From: Lachnospira eligens
GTDB taxonomy: Bacteria > Bacillota > Clostridia > Lachnospirales > Lachnospiraceae
Reading direction: 5' to 3'
Length of the DNA: 64,000 nt
NCBI RefSeq assembly: GCF_009680455.1
Contig: NZ_WKRD01000002.1
Location: 310,001 to 374,000, forward strand
Part shown: one piece after another, positions 43,857 to 54,612 of the stretch
How the letters are laid out: each line of letters starts with the position of its first letter
How positions within the stretch are numbered: position 1 is the first letter of the stretch
Program-made: the position numbers and the translations under genes
The notes under the pieces: generated by a model
Seen by the model: the letters and a program-made list of their open reading frames with translations, nothing else
Database searches by the model: none
What the model was told of the DNA's origin: nothing

Positions 43857-45272
43857 TTAAATATAATGGTTCTTAACTACTGTTCTTACAAGTTCCTGAT
43901 TATTCTTAGTCTTAACAAAAAGATCCAGTATTCTCTCTGCCGCCTCATCTGTCTTTAATCCATTAAGAGCTTTTCTCATTATATCAACAGCTTCCTGCTC
44001 TTCACTATTAAGAAGAAGATCTTCTCTTCTTGTACTTGATTTTGCTATATCAATTGCAGGGAACACTCTCTTTTCTGATAGCTTTCTGTCAAGAACAAGT
44101 TCCATGTTACCTGTTCCCTTAAATTCCTCGAATACAACGTCATCCATCTTGCTTCCTGTCTCAACAAGAGCAGTTGCAAGAATCGTAAGACTTCCACCCT
44201 CGCGCATATTTCTTGCTGCGCCAAAGAATCTCTTAGGCATATGAAGTGCTGCAGGGTCAAGACCACCTGAAAGTGTACGTCCACTTGCCTGAACCGTAAG
44301 ATTATATGCTCTTGCAAGTCTTGTTATACTGTCAAGAAGAATTATTACATCTGTCTTCTGTTCAACAAGTCTCTTGGCTCTTTCAATAACCATCTCTGAC
44401 ACTCTCTTATGTCTCTCTGGAAGTTCATCAAATGTTGAATATATAACCTCAACATTATCACCCACGATTGATTCCTTGATATCAGTTACTTCCTCAGGTC
44501 TTTCATCAATAAGAAGAATTATAATATGCATCTCAGGGTTATTCTTAGTTACAGCATTGGCAATCTGCTTAAGAAGTGTTGTCTTACCAGACTTTGGCTG
44601 TGAAACAATCATTCCTCGCTGACCTTTACCTATTGGTGATATAAGATCAACCATTCTCATTGCCACTGTACTTGAATTCTTTTCAAGATGAATTCTTTCA
44701 TTAGGAAAAATTGGTGTAAGACTTTCAAATGCAGGTCTTCTCTGTGCAACTGACGGATCTTTTCCATTGACCGTCTCAAGATACATAAGAGCCGAAAATT
44801 TTTCACCAGATGTTTTCATTCTCTTTGGTCCATGAATAATATCACCTGTCTTTAGATTAAACTTTCTTATCTGTGATGGAGAAACATATACATCGTTCTC
44901 TCCCGGAAGAAAGTTCTCACATCTTATAAATCCATAACCGTCCGATAAAACCTCAAGTATTCCATCTGCCAATGGAGCATCATGCTCTTGTCTTGGCTGT
45001 GCATGATAATTATCTTTCTTATCTTCTTTAACATACTGCTCACTCTTATGGTGTGACTCATCCGATATTCCTGCTACATCATGTTCTGCTCCGGCATCTT
45101 CAAAAACAACATCTTCAACTTCTGCCGGCTCTTTCTTTTCTTCTCTTTCTGCTGCAGCAATAATTGCATCAATAAGTTCACTCTTTCTCATTGTTGATAT
45201 ATTTTTTATATTCTTGTCTTTCGCAAATTCGCGTAATACACTGACTGACAATGTTTCTAACTTTGCCTTCAT
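43857..45272 (-). CDS. rho: Transcription termination factor Rho
   Basis: A 471-residue hexameric RNA helicase that ends transcription. It has the N-terminal Rho domain (about residues 5-45), a low-complexity insertion rich in Glu, His and Lys (about 45-100), the RNA-binding cold-shock-like domain ([20 protein letters not shown]), and the ATPase with P-loop [11 protein letters not shown] and the DERPEE motif. The insertion is typical of some Clostridia. The ATG at 45272 follows AGAGGTGG. Confidence 0.96.
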   Translation of the reverse strand: MKAKLETLSVSVLREFAKDKNIKNISTMRKSELIDAIIAAAEREEKKEPAEVEDVVFEDAGAEHDVAGISDESHHKSEQYVKEDKKDNYHAQPRQEHDAPLADGILEVLSDGYGFIRCENFLPGENDVYVSPSQIRKFNLKTGDIIHGPKRMKTSGEKFSALMYLETVNGKDPSVAQRRPAFESLTPIFPNERIHLEKNSSTVAMRMVDLISPIGKGQRGMIVSQPKSGKTTLLKQIANAVTKNNPEMHIIILLIDERPEEVTDIKESIVGDNVEVIYSTFDELPERHKRVSEMVIERAKRLVEQKTDVIILLDSITRLARAYNLTVQASGRTLSGGLDPAALHMPKRFFGAARNMREGGSLTILATALVETGSKMDDVVFEEFKGTGNMELVLDRKLSEKRVFPAIDIAKSSTRREDLLLNSEEQEAVDIMRKALNGLKTDEAAERILDLFVKTKNNQELVRTVVKNHYI

Positions 45273-45459
45273 ATAATCCACCTCTGTTATTAATCATAGT
45301 TTAATGGGAAATGATGCAGAAATCGCATCAAAGATAAACTGATTATACAACGTATTATTCTAAAAGAAAAGACTAAAAATGCTTTTTTTAGTCAGAGCAA
45401 TATGTTATTATATATAATACTGTTAAAAGCACTAATTATTGAAAGGAAGATTAGATATC

Positions 45460-46614
45460 ATGACTAATGCAGAGAAAGCCTTACAGCTCCATGAAGAGTG
45501 GAATGGTAAATTTGAAACAACTCCTAAAATGAAGATTCAGACAAGAGAAGATCTTGCTCTTGCTTATACTCCTGGTGTAGCAGAACCTTGCAAGGTTATT
45601 GCCAAGGACAAAGAAGCAGCTTATAAGTACACTATCAAGTCTAACACTATCGCTGTTGTATCTGACGGAAGTGCTGTACTTGGACTCGGTAATATCGGTG
45701 CTCATGCCGCTATGCCTGTTATGGAAGGAAAAGCTGTTCTTTTCAAAGAATTTGGTAACGTTAATGCTGTGCCTATCTGCCTTGATACACAGGACACAGA
45801 AGAAATCATCAAAACTGTAGTTAATATTGCACCTGCATTTGGCGGTATCAATCTTGAAGATATATCAGCTCCAAGATGTTTCGAAATCGAGACAAGACTT
45901 AAAGAGCTTCTGGACATACCTGTATTCCATGATGACCAGCATGGTACAGCTATCGTTGTATTAGCAGGTATTATTAATGGACTTAAAGTTACAGGCAAGA
46001 CTAAAGAAGATTGCCAGGTAGTAGTCAACGGTGCCGGTTCTGCCGGAGTTGCTATCACAAAGCTTCTTCTTACATATGGTTTCAAGCATGTAACAATGTG
46101 TGATAAGTCTGGTATCCTTTCTAAGGCTTCAGAAGGTCTTAACTGGATGCAGCAGTCAATGATGGAAGTAACTAACCTTGAGAACAAGACTGGTTCTTTA
46201 GCTGATGCACTCCGTGGTGCAGATATATTTGTCGGAGTTTCTGCTCCTAATATTGTTACAGCCGATATGGTCAAGACTATGAATAAAGATGCAATTATAT
46301 TTGCAATGGCTAACCCTGTTCCAGAGATTATGCCTGATGTTGCCAAGGCAGCTGGTGCAAAAGTTGTTGGTACAGGGCGTTCTGATTTCCCTAACCAGGT
46401 TAATAATGTTATTGCATTCCCTGGTATCTTCAAGGGTGCTCTTGAAGGCCGTGCAAGACAGATAACTGAAGATATGAAGCTTGCTGCTGCACTTGCAATT
46501 GCTAACCTTGTTCCAGATGACGAAGTAAGTGATGTCAATATCCTTCCTGAAGCATTTGACCCAAGAGTTGCTGATGTTGTAAGCAAAGCCGTAATTGACC
46601 ATATTGAGAAGTAA
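45460..46614 (+). CDS. Malic enzyme (oxaloacetate-decarboxylating, NADP- or NAD-dependent)
   Basis: Converts malate to pyruvate and CO2 with reduction of NAD(P). The 384-residue protein is of the short bacterial type without a phosphotransacetylase tail. The malate/metal region has YTPGVAEPC, KSNTIAVVSDGSAVLGLGNIG and the HDDQHGTAIV motif; the nucleotide fold has VVNGAGSAGVAI. Cofactor preference is not decided by sequence alone. The ATG at 45460 follows AAAGGAAG. A TATAAT box is at 45413-45418, divergent from rho. The radical SAM gene begins 2 bp after its stop. Confidence 0.92.
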   Translation: MTNAEKALQLHEEWNGKFETTPKMKIQTREDLALAYTPGVAEPCKVIAKDKEAAYKYTIKSNTIAVVSDGSAVLGLGNIGAHAAMPVMEGKAVLFKEFGNVNAVPICLDTQDTEEIIKTVVNIAPAFGGINLEDISAPRCFEIETRLKELLDIPVFHDDQHGTAIVVLAGIINGLKVTGKTKEDCQVVVNGAGSAGVAITKLLLTYGFKHVTMCDKSGILSKASEGLNWMQQSMMEVTNLENKTGSLADALRGADIFVGVSAPNIVTADMVKTMNKDAIIFAMANPVPEIMPDVAKAAGAKVVGTGRSDFPNQVNNVIAFPGIFKGALEGRARQITEDMKLAAALAIANLVPDDEVSDVNILPEAFDPRVADVVSKAVIDHIEK

Positions 46615-46616
46615 TT

Positions 46617-47504
46617 ATGCTTCCATATTATTATTCTGTAAGCGAATATCTTAAAGACACTTATGGTAAGAAACTATATAAATTAAGTCTTTCCGGAAAC
46701 ATGACCTGTCCTAACAGAGACGGAAAGTTAGGTACAACAGGCTGTATATTCTGCAGTGGTCATGGTTCCGGTGATTTTGCCGTTAAAGATATTGACAAAG
46801 CTAAGACTTTGATATCTAATAAATATTCCGGCAGTGAATATATTGCATATTTTCAATCATTTACTAACACATATGCTGATGCCGGATATCTGCGCGAACT
46901 TTTTATGCCTGTAATACTAAGAGACGATATCCGTATCTTGTCTATCGCAACAAGACCGGATTGTCTCGGTGATGACGTCCTAAAGCTTCTTGATGAACTC
47001 AATCGCATCAAGCCTGTATGGATTGAATTAGGATTACAGACAATTAATAATTCGACTGCCGACTATATACGCAGAGGATATCCTTTATCCGTATATGATG
47101 AAGCCGTAAGCAATCTTCTTTCCATAGGAATTGCACCGGTTGTTCATATGATAATCGGTCTTCCACATGAGACAATAAGCGATTATATTGCTACTGCCCG
47201 CTATATATCAGACAGTGGTGCATCGGGAATCAAGATTTCTTTATTGCACATTTTAAAAGATACTGACCTTTACAATGATTATTGTAAAGGATTATTCAAA
47301 GCTCTTACTATGGATGAATACCTTGCCGCAATAGGAGCTATACTTCCTGTATTGCCAAAAAGCATGGTAATACACAGACTTACCGGTGACGGACCTAAGA
47401 ATATTCTTGCTGCACCTTTATGGACAGCTGACAAAAAGAGAGTTCTCAACACACTCTCTCATTACCTCAAAGAAAATATGATTTATCAAGGAAAAGATTT
47501 ATGA
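46617..47504 (+). CDS. Radical SAM protein of the YhcC/TIGR01212 family
   Basis: A 295-residue radical SAM enzyme. The cluster-binding cysteines are in the N-terminal CPNRDG-LGTTGCIFC motif, an unusual long spacing that marks this family. The rest has the expected alpha/beta barrel segments (IGLPHET, DDIRILSIATRPDC). The family is of uncertain function, possibly RNA or tetrapyrrole-related modification. It starts 2 bp after malic enzyme and overlaps the next gene by 4 bp (ATGA), so the three are translationally coupled. Confidence 0.9.
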   Translation: MLPYYYSVSEYLKDTYGKKLYKLSLSGNMTCPNRDGKLGTTGCIFCSGHGSGDFAVKDIDKAKTLISNKYSGSEYIAYFQSFTNTYADAGYLRELFMPVILRDDIRILSIATRPDCLGDDVLKLLDELNRIKPVWIELGLQTINNSTADYIRRGYPLSVYDEAVSNLLSIGIAPVVHMIIGLPHETISDYIATARYISDSGASGIKISLLHILKDTDLYNDYCKGLFKALTMDEYLAAIGAILPVLPKSMVIHRLTGDGPKNILAAPLWTADKKRVLNTLSHYLKENMIYQGKDL

Positions 47505-48016
47505 ACACTGACTCAACCACATTGTACAAATTAATGATTTTATATATGCTGAGCAAAGTGAATTTTCCATTATCAAACACACAGCTTTCATCTTTCATGT
47601 TAGATAAGCAGTACACGGATTATTTCACTTTCCAGGAAACCATCAACTCTCTGGTTGAGGACGGCTTTATTAGAGGCTACTCGCATCAGAGCAGCACACA
47701 TTATACTCTCACTAAAGAAGGTGAAGAAACTATTGCATTTTTCTACACCAAGATATCAACTGCCATACGTGATGATATAGAGACCTATCTGTTTGATAAC
47801 AAATACGAATTAAAGAATGAAGCCGGAACTGTAACTGACTGCTACAAGCTGTCTAATGGTAATTATATTGCACATTGTCAGCTAAAAGAAGGCGACACAA
47901 CTCTTATTGAACTTAACCTTAATGTTCCAGTTGAAGAACAGGCAGAGATAATATGTGCAAGATGGCGTGAAAACAGTCAGGAAGTATATGATTATATCGT
48001 TCGTAAACTTATGTAA
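47501..48016 (+). CDS. DUF4364 family protein
   Basis: A 171-residue protein of the DUF4364 family, common in Clostridia, with an N-terminal winged-helix-like region (ILYMLSKVNFPLSNTQLSSFML...VEDGFIRGY...YTLTKEGEETI) that suggests DNA binding. The target is unknown. It overlaps the radical SAM gene by 4 bp and ends at a bidirectional terminator. Confidence 0.85.
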   Translation: MNTDSTTLYKLMILYMLSKVNFPLSNTQLSSFMLDKQYTDYFTFQETINSLVEDGFIRGYSHQSSTHYTLTKEGEETIAFFYTKISTAIRDDIETYLFDNKYELKNEAGTVTDCYKLSNGNYIAHCQLKEGDTTLIELNLNVPVEEQAEIICARWRENSQEVYDYIVRKLM

Positions 48017-48018
48017 AA

Positions 48019-48058
48019 AAGCTTTCCGACAGGTGTATATGCCTGTCAGAAAGCTTTT
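48019..48058. terminator. Bidirectional intrinsic terminator
   Basis: AAAGCTTTCCGACAGG (48019-48034) pairs with CCTGTCAGAAAGCTTT (48043-48058) with one mismatch, flanked by A and T runs, between converging genes. Confidence 0.9.
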
Positions 48059-48061
48059 TAT

Positions 48062-48673
48062 TTACTCATTATCTGCCGCTTCTTCCTGTGGCAGTACATA
48101 TGAATCTATAAGCTGCCATAATTCTTTAAGTCCCTGCTTAGTCTGTGATGAAAAAGGAATAAGAATATCTTCCTGCCTTAATCCAAGTCCTGTTCTTACA
48201 GCTTTCACCTGTTTACTTATCTGGCTTCTCTTAATCTTATCCAGCTTTGTTGCAACAATTACAGGTCTGTAACCGTTATTTACAATCCAGTCATACATCA
48301 TTCTGTCATTATCAGATGGGTCATGACGGATATCTATCAACAAGAACACCTGCTTTAACTGGCTGCTCTTTCTTAAATATTTCTCAATCATCTTACCCCA
48401 TTTTGCCTTAACAGCAGGGCTTACATTAGCATATCCATAACCCGGAAGGTCAACAAGATACATACTGTCATTAATATTGTAGAAATTAATAGTCTGTGTC
48501 TTACCTGGCTGTGATGACGTTCTTGCATATGATTTTCTGTTCATTAATGCATTAATAAGCGATGATTTACCAACATTTGACTTACCTGCAAATGCAACCT
48601 CAGGGAATGAAGTCTCAGGAAGTGTACTTGTAACTCCGACTACTATATCCAGATTAACTTTTTTTATAACCAT
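48062..48673 (-). CDS. engB: Ribosome biogenesis GTP-binding protein EngB (YsxC)
   Basis: A 203-residue GTPase needed for assembly of the large ribosomal subunit. Motifs are GKSNVGKSSLINAL (P-loop), the DLPGYG switch, and TKLDK. Length is typical. It follows lon by 19 bp, a common arrangement (lon-engB) in Firmicutes, and ends at the terminator at 48019-48058. Confidence 0.97.
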   Translation of the reverse strand: MVIKKVNLDIVVGVTSTLPETSFPEVAFAGKSNVGKSSLINALMNRKSYARTSSQPGKTQTINFYNINDSMYLVDLPGYGYANVSPAVKAKWGKMIEKYLRKSSQLKQVFLLIDIRHDPSDNDRMMYDWIVNNGYRPVIVATKLDKIKRSQISKQVKAVRTGLGLRQEDILIPFSSQTKQGLKELWQLIDSYVLPQEEAADNE

Positions 48674-48692
48674 AATCCGCTGCTCCTTTCAT

Positions 48693-51047
48693 TTAACGCA
48701 TTAATGCCTGTGCAAATACTTCTATAGCATTATTAACATATATTATATTCATCCCTTCAGTTATCTCTGTGTCAAGTTCCTCTACATCAGACCTGTTATC
48801 CCGGGGTACAAAAACATTTGTTATGCCCGCTGTCTTACTTGCAAGAAGCTTTTCTTTAAGACCTCCTATTGGAAGTACTTTACCTCTTAATGTAAGCTCT
48901 CCAGTCATTGCAACATCTGCTCTTACAGGAATTCCAGTAACCGCAGACAATACTGCCGTTGCCATTGTAATGCCAGCAGAAGGTCCGTCTTTCGGAGTTG
49001 CACCCTCTGGTATATGAAGATGGAATGCATGATTCTGGAAATATTCAGCATCCACTTTATATCTGCCTTTTTCTGTTACTGATCTGATATAAGAAACAGC
49101 TATGCTTGCTGATTCTTTCATTACATCACCCATGTTACCTGTAAGCTTGAACTCGCCTTTGCCCGGCATTGTTATAACCTCTATCTCAAGAGTATCTCCT
49201 CCTGCCTGTGTCCATGCAAGCCCTCTTACTATACCAACTTCACCCTTTGCATTCTTTTTGTCTGGTCTGTATTTAACTTTTCCAAGATAATCTGTAATAT
49301 TCTTATCAGATATATTAACTGTTTTCTTTACAGTCTTATCTCTTGTTCCATCAGATGTGAACACTCCGGCTTTGTATAATTCTCTAACCGCTTTTCTTAC
49401 AATCTTTGCAATCTGCCTTTCAAGACCTCTCACACCAGCTTCTCTTGTATACGAATTAATAACTGTTCTTATAACTTTATCAGTGAACTTTACATCAGAT
49501 ACAAGCAGACCATTCTCTTTAATCTGTTTCTTAATAAGGTGTTCCTTAGCAATATGAAACTTTTCATTAGCTGTGTATGAACCAACTTCAATAATTTCCA
49601 TTCTGTCAAGCAATGGACGGCTTATATTAGACAGATCATTAGCTGTTGCAATAAAAAGCACATGTGACAAATCAACCGGCATCTCTATATAGTGGTCGAC
49701 AAAATTAACATTCTGTTCGCTGTCTAACACTTCAAGAAGTGCTGCTGATGTATCACCCTTATAATCACTGCTTATCTTATCTATCTCATCAAGAAGCATG
49801 AGAGGATTATTAACTCCGGCATTCTTAAGTCCCTCAATAATTCTTCCAGGCATAGCTCCAATATATGTTTTTCTATGTCCTCTTATCTCAGCCTCATCTC
49901 TTACACCACCCAGACAGATTCTGACATACTCCTTGCCAAGTGCCTTTGCAACTGATCTTGCTATAGATGTCTTACCTGTTCCCGGAGGTCCTGCAAGACA
50001 TATGACAGGTGCTTTTCCACTTCCTGTTATGTTTCTTACCGCAAGTGATTCCAGAATTCTTTCCTTAATATCTTTCATTCCATAGTGGTCCGAATCAAGC
50101 ACTTTTGCAGCATTATCTATATCTTTGTTATCTTCAGTCGACACATTCCATGGTAGTTCAAGACATGTCTCTATATATGTTCTCTCAACATTGGCCTCAG
50201 CATTATTACCAGCAAGTGATTTCAGTCTCTTAATCTCCCTTTTTAGCTTATCCTTTACATACTGTGGTGAATCAAGCTTTTCAACGTCCGCCTCATATTC
50301 TTCCGCCTCTGTTATGGTTCCTCCATCAAGTTCTTCATTAATTGCTGCAAGTTCTTCTCTTAATATGTAATCCTTCTGGTTCTTATCTACTCTTTCTCTT
50401 ACAATATTGCCAAGTTCTTCTTTAATAGTATAAGCATTTATCTCATTTACAAGTAATGTTGCAGCAAATGTATACATCTGCTCATAGTCTTCTGCCTCAA
50501 GAAACTGCTGTCTTTTATCAAAATCCATCATAAATTCCTGAGCAAATTCCATCATCAGCTTTTCTGCATCACTATAAGAAAGCCATCTCTTGACTGTATC
50601 CTTTGCAAACTTCGGATTAACATGTGCATACTGTGTCAATAGTTCTCTCATACCTACAATTATAGCTCTCGACACCATTTTATCAGGCTTATCAAATCCT
50701 TGCATAACACTTACATCAGCAAGCATCATTCCCGACGCTTCTTCAAATCTATTTACAAGTGCCTTTTCAAGCCCCTCTACCTGAACCCTTAAAATTTTGC
50801 CTGGCATCTTTATTATCTGTTTTATCTTAGCAATTGTTCCTACTGTATATAAATCTGCTATCCCTGGTTCGCTTACCTGCGAATCTCTCTGTGTTACAAG
50901 ATATATAAGTTCATCAGCTGCCATACTTGCTTCTACAGCTTTTACAGACTTCTTTCTGCTCACGTCAAAGTGCATTACCATCCCAGGAAAAACAGTGACA
51001 TTTCTTAATGGAATAGCTGGATAATGTCTATCATATTTGTTACTCAT
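48693..51047 (-). CDS. lon: ATP-dependent protease Lon
   Basis: A 784-residue LonA protease that degrades abnormal and regulatory proteins. It has the N-terminal substrate domain, the AAA domain with P-loop GPPGTGKTSIA and LLDEIDK, and the C-terminal serine-lysine protease domain with PKDGPSAGITMA (catalytic serine) and the downstream catalytic lysine in GGLKEKLLASKTAG. All essential residues are visible. It is in the clpP-clpX-lon-engB series; clpX ends 64 bp upstream. Confidence 0.98.
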   Translation of the reverse strand: MSNKYDRHYPAIPLRNVTVFPGMVMHFDVSRKKSVKAVEASMAADELIYLVTQRDSQVSEPGIADLYTVGTIAKIKQIIKMPGKILRVQVEGLEKALVNRFEEASGMMLADVSVMQGFDKPDKMVSRAIIVGMRELLTQYAHVNPKFAKDTVKRWLSYSDAEKLMMEFAQEFMMDFDKRQQFLEAEDYEQMYTFAATLLVNEINAYTIKEELGNIVRERVDKNQKDYILREELAAINEELDGGTITEAEEYEADVEKLDSPQYVKDKLKREIKRLKSLAGNNAEANVERTYIETCLELPWNVSTEDNKDIDNAAKVLDSDHYGMKDIKERILESLAVRNITGSGKAPVICLAGPPGTGKTSIARSVAKALGKEYVRICLGGVRDEAEIRGHRKTYIGAMPGRIIEGLKNAGVNNPLMLLDEIDKISSDYKGDTSAALLEVLDSEQNVNFVDHYIEMPVDLSHVLFIATANDLSNISRPLLDRMEIIEVGSYTANEKFHIAKEHLIKKQIKENGLLVSDVKFTDKVIRTVINSYTREAGVRGLERQIAKIVRKAVRELYKAGVFTSDGTRDKTVKKTVNISDKNITDYLGKVKYRPDKKNAKGEVGIVRGLAWTQAGGDTLEIEVITMPGKGEFKLTGNMGDVMKESASIAVSYIRSVTEKGRYKVDAEYFQNHAFHLHIPEGATPKDGPSAGITMATAVLSAVTGIPVRADVAMTGELTLRGKVLPIGGLKEKLLASKTAGITNVFVPRDNRSDVEELDTEITEGMNIIYVNNAIEVFAQALMR

Positions 51048-51110
51048 ATATTCCTCTCTATCTAAAAAAACGGACCGTCCATCATGAACAGCCCGCCTGA
51101 ATTAATTTCA

Positions 51111-52379
51111 TTACTGTGCTTTTTTAACAGCATCTGTTCTGTATTCTAACAGAGGCTTTGCGTTTCCTTCTACAGCTTCCTTAGTTATTATACATTTTGA
51201 TATTGTTTCATCTGACGGAATCTCATACATTACTTCATTCATGACTGATTCTAAGATTGAACGTAAACCTCTTGCTCCTGTCTTTCTCTCAAAGCTCTTG
51301 TGGGCTACTGCCTCAACAGCTTCATCAGTAAACTCAAGTGCTACCTCATCAAGTCCAAAAAGTGCCTGATACTGCTTTATAATAGCATTCTTAGGCTCTT
51401 TTAGAATTCTCACAAGTGCTTCCTCATCAAGCGAATCTAACGAAACAACAACCGGAACTCGGCCTACAAACTCAGGAATAAGACCGAATTTGATAAGATC
51501 CTGTGGAAGCGCCTTATGGAACATCTCTCCAACATCGTCGTTGCTCTTTTCCTTAAGTTCAGAGTTGAAACCAATTGAACTCTTATCCATTCTTGATTCA
51601 ATAATCTTCTCGAGTCCGTCAAATGCACCACCACATATAAAAAGAATATTAGTTGTATCAATTGGAATAAGCTCCTGCTGTGGATGCTTTCTTCCTCCCT
51701 GTGGTGGAACTGATGCTATTGTTCCCTCTAATATCTTAAGAAGAGCCTGCTGTACACCCTCTCCAGATACATCTCTTGTTATAGAAACATTTTCTGACTT
51801 CTTAGTAATCTTATCTATTTCATCAATATATATAATACCATATTGAGCTTTTTCTACATCATAATCTGCAGCCTGAATAAGCTTTAATAGGATATTCTCA
51901 ACATCCTCGCCTACATATCCGGCTTCTGTAAGAGTTGTCGCATCAGCAATTGCAAAAGGTACATTAAGAAGTCTTGCAAGATTCTGTGCAAGGAATGTCT
52001 TTCCTGAACCTGTTGGTCCAAGCATAAGAATATTACTCTTCTGTAACTCTACATCCAAATCAGCCTGTGACATTATTCTCTTATAATGATTATATACAGC
52101 AACAGCAAGTACCTTCTTTGCATCATCCTGTCCTATAACATAATCATCTAGGAATTCTTTTATCTGCTTCGGCTTAAGCAGGTTGATATTCATTCCATCA
52201 ACCACTTCTTTTTCATCTGCCTCGGTTTCAAACTCTTCATCAAGGATATCGCTGCATATTTCTACACATTCATCACAAATGTAAACGCCATTATGTCCTG
52301 CAATCAGCTTTTTAACCTGATCCTGTGTCTTATTACAGAATGAGCATCTAAGCTTCTCGTCAATATTTCTGCCTGCCAT
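51111..52379 (-). CDS. clpX: ClpX ATPase subunit of the ClpXP protease
   Basis: A 422-residue unfoldase that feeds proteins to ClpP. It has an N-terminal zinc domain with CSFCNKT and CDECVEIC, the AAA P-loop GPTGSGKT, the Walker [10 protein letters not shown], and the GYVGEDVE pore loop. The ATG at 52379 follows GGAGG. It lies downstream of clpP but is separated by a clear terminator, so it may have its own promoter. Confidence 0.98.
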   Translation of the reverse strand: MAGRNIDEKLRCSFCNKTQDQVKKLIAGHNGVYICDECVEICSDILDEEFETEADEKEVVDGMNINLLKPKQIKEFLDDYVIGQDDAKKVLAVAVYNHYKRIMSQADLDVELQKSNILMLGPTGSGKTFLAQNLARLLNVPFAIADATTLTEAGYVGEDVENILLKLIQAADYDVEKAQYGIIYIDEIDKITKKSENVSITRDVSGEGVQQALLKILEGTIASVPPQGGRKHPQQELIPIDTTNILFICGGAFDGLEKIIESRMDKSSIGFNSELKEKSNDDVGEMFHKALPQDLIKFGLIPEFVGRVPVVVSLDSLDEEALVRILKEPKNAIIKQYQALFGLDEVALEFTDEAVEAVAHKSFERKTGARGLRSILESVMNEVMYEIPSDETISKCIITKEAVEGNAKPLLEYRTDAVKKAQ

Positions 52380-52437
52380 ACTATCCTCCAAATCACTATA
52401 AATCCTTTAAATAAAGGTTCGCTTATCACACAAAAAC

Positions 52438-52480
52438 AAGGGAGACACCTGCAAATGTATTATCTGCAGGCATCTTCCTT
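52438..52480 (-). terminator. Intrinsic terminator between clpP and clpX
   Basis: AAGGGAGACACCTGCA (52438-52453) pairs with TGCAGGCATCTTCCTT (52465-52480) with three mismatches or wobbles; TTGTTTTTG follows on the minus strand. Confidence 0.8.
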
Positions 52481-52494
52481 ATCATAAGCAATTA

Positions 52495-53076
52495 TTATCT
52501 CTTCTCTACAACACTGTCGATAAGTCCATATGCAACAGCTTCCTGTGCTGTCATATAGTTATCTCTCTCTGTGTCGCGTGAAATTTCTTCAACTGACTTA
52601 CCAGTATTAGCTGCCAGTATTTCATTTAACTTATTTCTTGTCTTAAGTATATTCTCAGCAACGATTCTGATTTCAGTTTCCTGACCTCTTGCACCGCCTG
52701 ATGGCTGGTGAATCATAATCTCTGCATTAGGAAGAGCAAGTCTCTTTCCCTTGGCACCGCCTGAAAGAAGGAATGCACCCATACTTGCAGCCATACCAAT
52801 ACAGATTGTAGAAACATCACACTTGATGTACTGCATTGTATCATATATAGCAAAACCTGCTGATACTGATCCTCCTGGGCTGTTAATGTAGAAATGTATA
52901 TCCTTGCCTGGATCTTCTGCCTCAAGGAATAACATCTGTGCTACTACAAGATTAGCAGAAACATCTGTTACCTCTTCTCCTAAGAATATAATTCTGTCTT
53001 TAAGCAGACGTGAATATATATCATACGATCTTTCGCCTCTGCTGTTCTGTTCAATGACATAAGGTACAAAACTCAT
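52495..53076 (-). CDS. clpP: ATP-dependent Clp protease proteolytic subunit
   Basis: A 193-residue serine protease subunit that forms the double heptamer used by ClpX. The catalytic serine is in [14 protein letters not shown], histidine in IMIHQPSGG, and the aspartate in DTERDNYM. Length and motifs are normal. It follows tig by 42 bp, the usual tig-clpP-clpX order. Confidence 0.98.
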   Translation of the reverse strand: MSFVPYVIEQNSRGERSYDIYSRLLKDRIIFLGEEVTDVSANLVVAQMLFLEAEDPGKDIHFYINSPGGSVSAGFAIYDTMQYIKCDVSTICIGMAASMGAFLLSGGAKGKRLALPNAEIMIHQPSGGARGQETEIRIVAENILKTRNKLNEILAANTGKSVEEISRDTERDNYMTAQEAVAYGLIDSVVEKR

Positions 53077-53118
53077 TACACAACCTCCAATATACTAAAA
53101 TGTTTCTTACAACCTCAA

Positions 53119-54408
53119 TTATTTTTCAACAACTGATCCTGTAATAACTTCTATAGCCTTCTGGATTGCAAGATCTTCCTTAATCTGCTTCTTCTCATAG
53201 TCGCCCATGAATTCCTTAATCTGATCAAGTTCCATCTTGTAAGTCTCAGCCATCTTCTTTAACTCTGCTTCAAAATCTTCTTCTGAAGTCTCAATATTTT
53301 CAGCCTTAACAACTGCTTCAAGAACAAGTCTTGACTGAATTCTCTTAACAGCTTCTGGCTTCATCTCTTCCATAATCTTATCTGCAGTCATTCCTGTATA
53401 CTGGAAGTACTGCTCAACTGATAAGCCCTGCTGCTGTAATCTCTGAGCAAAATCCTCTACCATTCTGTTAACCTGTGTGTCAACCATAGCATCTGGAATA
53501 TCCATCTTAGAGTCTTCGATAATCTTAGCGATTGCTTCGTCTTCCTGCTTAGCCTTAGCTTCTCTTGACTTTCTGTCAGCAATCTTGTTCTTTAAATCAT
53601 CCTTATATTCAGCAATTGTATCAAAATCAGATACGTCCTGAGCGAATTCATCATTAAGCTCTGGAAGCTGCTTCTCCTTAATTTCCTTAACAGAAACCTT
53701 AAACATAGCTGGCTTACCCTTAAGATCATCTACATGATACTCTTCTGGGAATGTAACATTGATTTCCTTCTCATCACCGATATTCATACCGATAATCTGA
53801 TCTTCAAATGTGTCAATGAAAGAATGAGATCCGATTGTAAGTGGGTAATCTGTTCCCTTTCCACCTTCGAATGCAACACCATCAACAAATCCTTCGAAAT
53901 CAATAACTGTATTATCGCCATCCTTAACTGCTCTGTCTGTTACAGCTACTGTTCTTGAATTCTGCTCCTGAACTCTCTTTAATTCTTCTTCTACATCAGC
54001 ATCTGTTGCTTCTGTATCAGCCTTAGTTACTTCAACGCCCTTGTACTGTCCAAGTTCAACTTCTGGCTTAGTAGCTACAACAGCTTCAAAAATGAATGGC
54101 TTTCCAGCCTCTAACTGTGTTACATTAATCTTTGGCTGAGAAACAAGCTCAAGACCACACTCATCAGCAGCCTTAGCATAAGCATCTGGAATAATTGAAT
54201 TAGCAGCATCTTCGTAGAACACTTCTGCACCGTACATCTTCTCAATCATCTTTCTAGGTGCTTTACCTTTTCTGAAACCAGGAAGGCTGATCTTGCTCTT
54301 ATTCTTATTATATGCAGTATTAAGACCTGCCTCAAATTCCTCAGCAGTAGACTCAATAACAAGTTTAACCATATTCTTCTCTTCTAAATTCTCAACTGTG
54401 AAACTCAT
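53119..54408 (-). CDS. tig: Trigger factor (ribosome-bound chaperone and prolyl isomerase)
   Basis: A 429-residue chaperone that binds at the ribosome exit. The ribosome-docking signature GFRKGKAPR lies near residue 45, the FKBP-type isomerase domain spans about 150-245, and the helical C-terminal domain follows. It starts the tig-clpP run. A terminator at 54521-54566 separates it from the spore protein gene upstream. Confidence 0.97.
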   Translation of the reverse strand: MSFTVENLEEKNMVKLVIESTAEEFEAGLNTAYNKNKSKISLPGFRKGKAPRKMIEKMYGAEVFYEDAANSIIPDAYAKAADECGLELVSQPKINVTQLEAGKPFIFEAVVATKPEVELGQYKGVEVTKADTEATDADVEEELKRVQEQNSRTVAVTDRAVKDGDNTVIDFEGFVDGVAFEGGKGTDYPLTIGSHSFIDTFEDQIIGMNIGDEKEINVTFPEEYHVDDLKGKPAMFKVSVKEIKEKQLPELNDEFAQDVSDFDTIAEYKDDLKNKIADRKSREAKAKQEDEAIAKIIEDSKMDIPDAMVDTQVNRMVEDFAQRLQQQGLSVEQYFQYTGMTADKIMEEMKPEAVKRIQSRLVLEAVVKAENIETSEEDFEAELKKMAETYKMELDQIKEFMGDYEKKQIKEDLAIQKAIEVITGSVVEK

Positions 54409-54504
54409 TATAAATTAATCCTCCTATGAACTATGTATTGTTACTATCGTACAACATACCCACGAATTATAACACAACTGTTTTTAGATTACCAGTACTA
54501 TTTT

Positions 54505-54566
54505 AAAAAAATAAAAGATAGGGCTGCAAACCTTATATTTACTAATAAACATTCGGATTACAGCCC
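54505..54566 (-). terminator. Intrinsic terminator after the spore protein gene
   Basis: GGGCTG (54521-54526) pairs with CAGCCC (54561-54566), extended by further pairing inside. On the minus strand the hairpin is followed by a T-rich stretch ending in seven T (54505-54511). It lies between the SASP gene and tig. Confidence 0.75.
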
Positions 54567-54612
54567 ATTTATCACTTAAGATAATTCGTATTCAGTTGTG
54601 AGCATCCCGCAA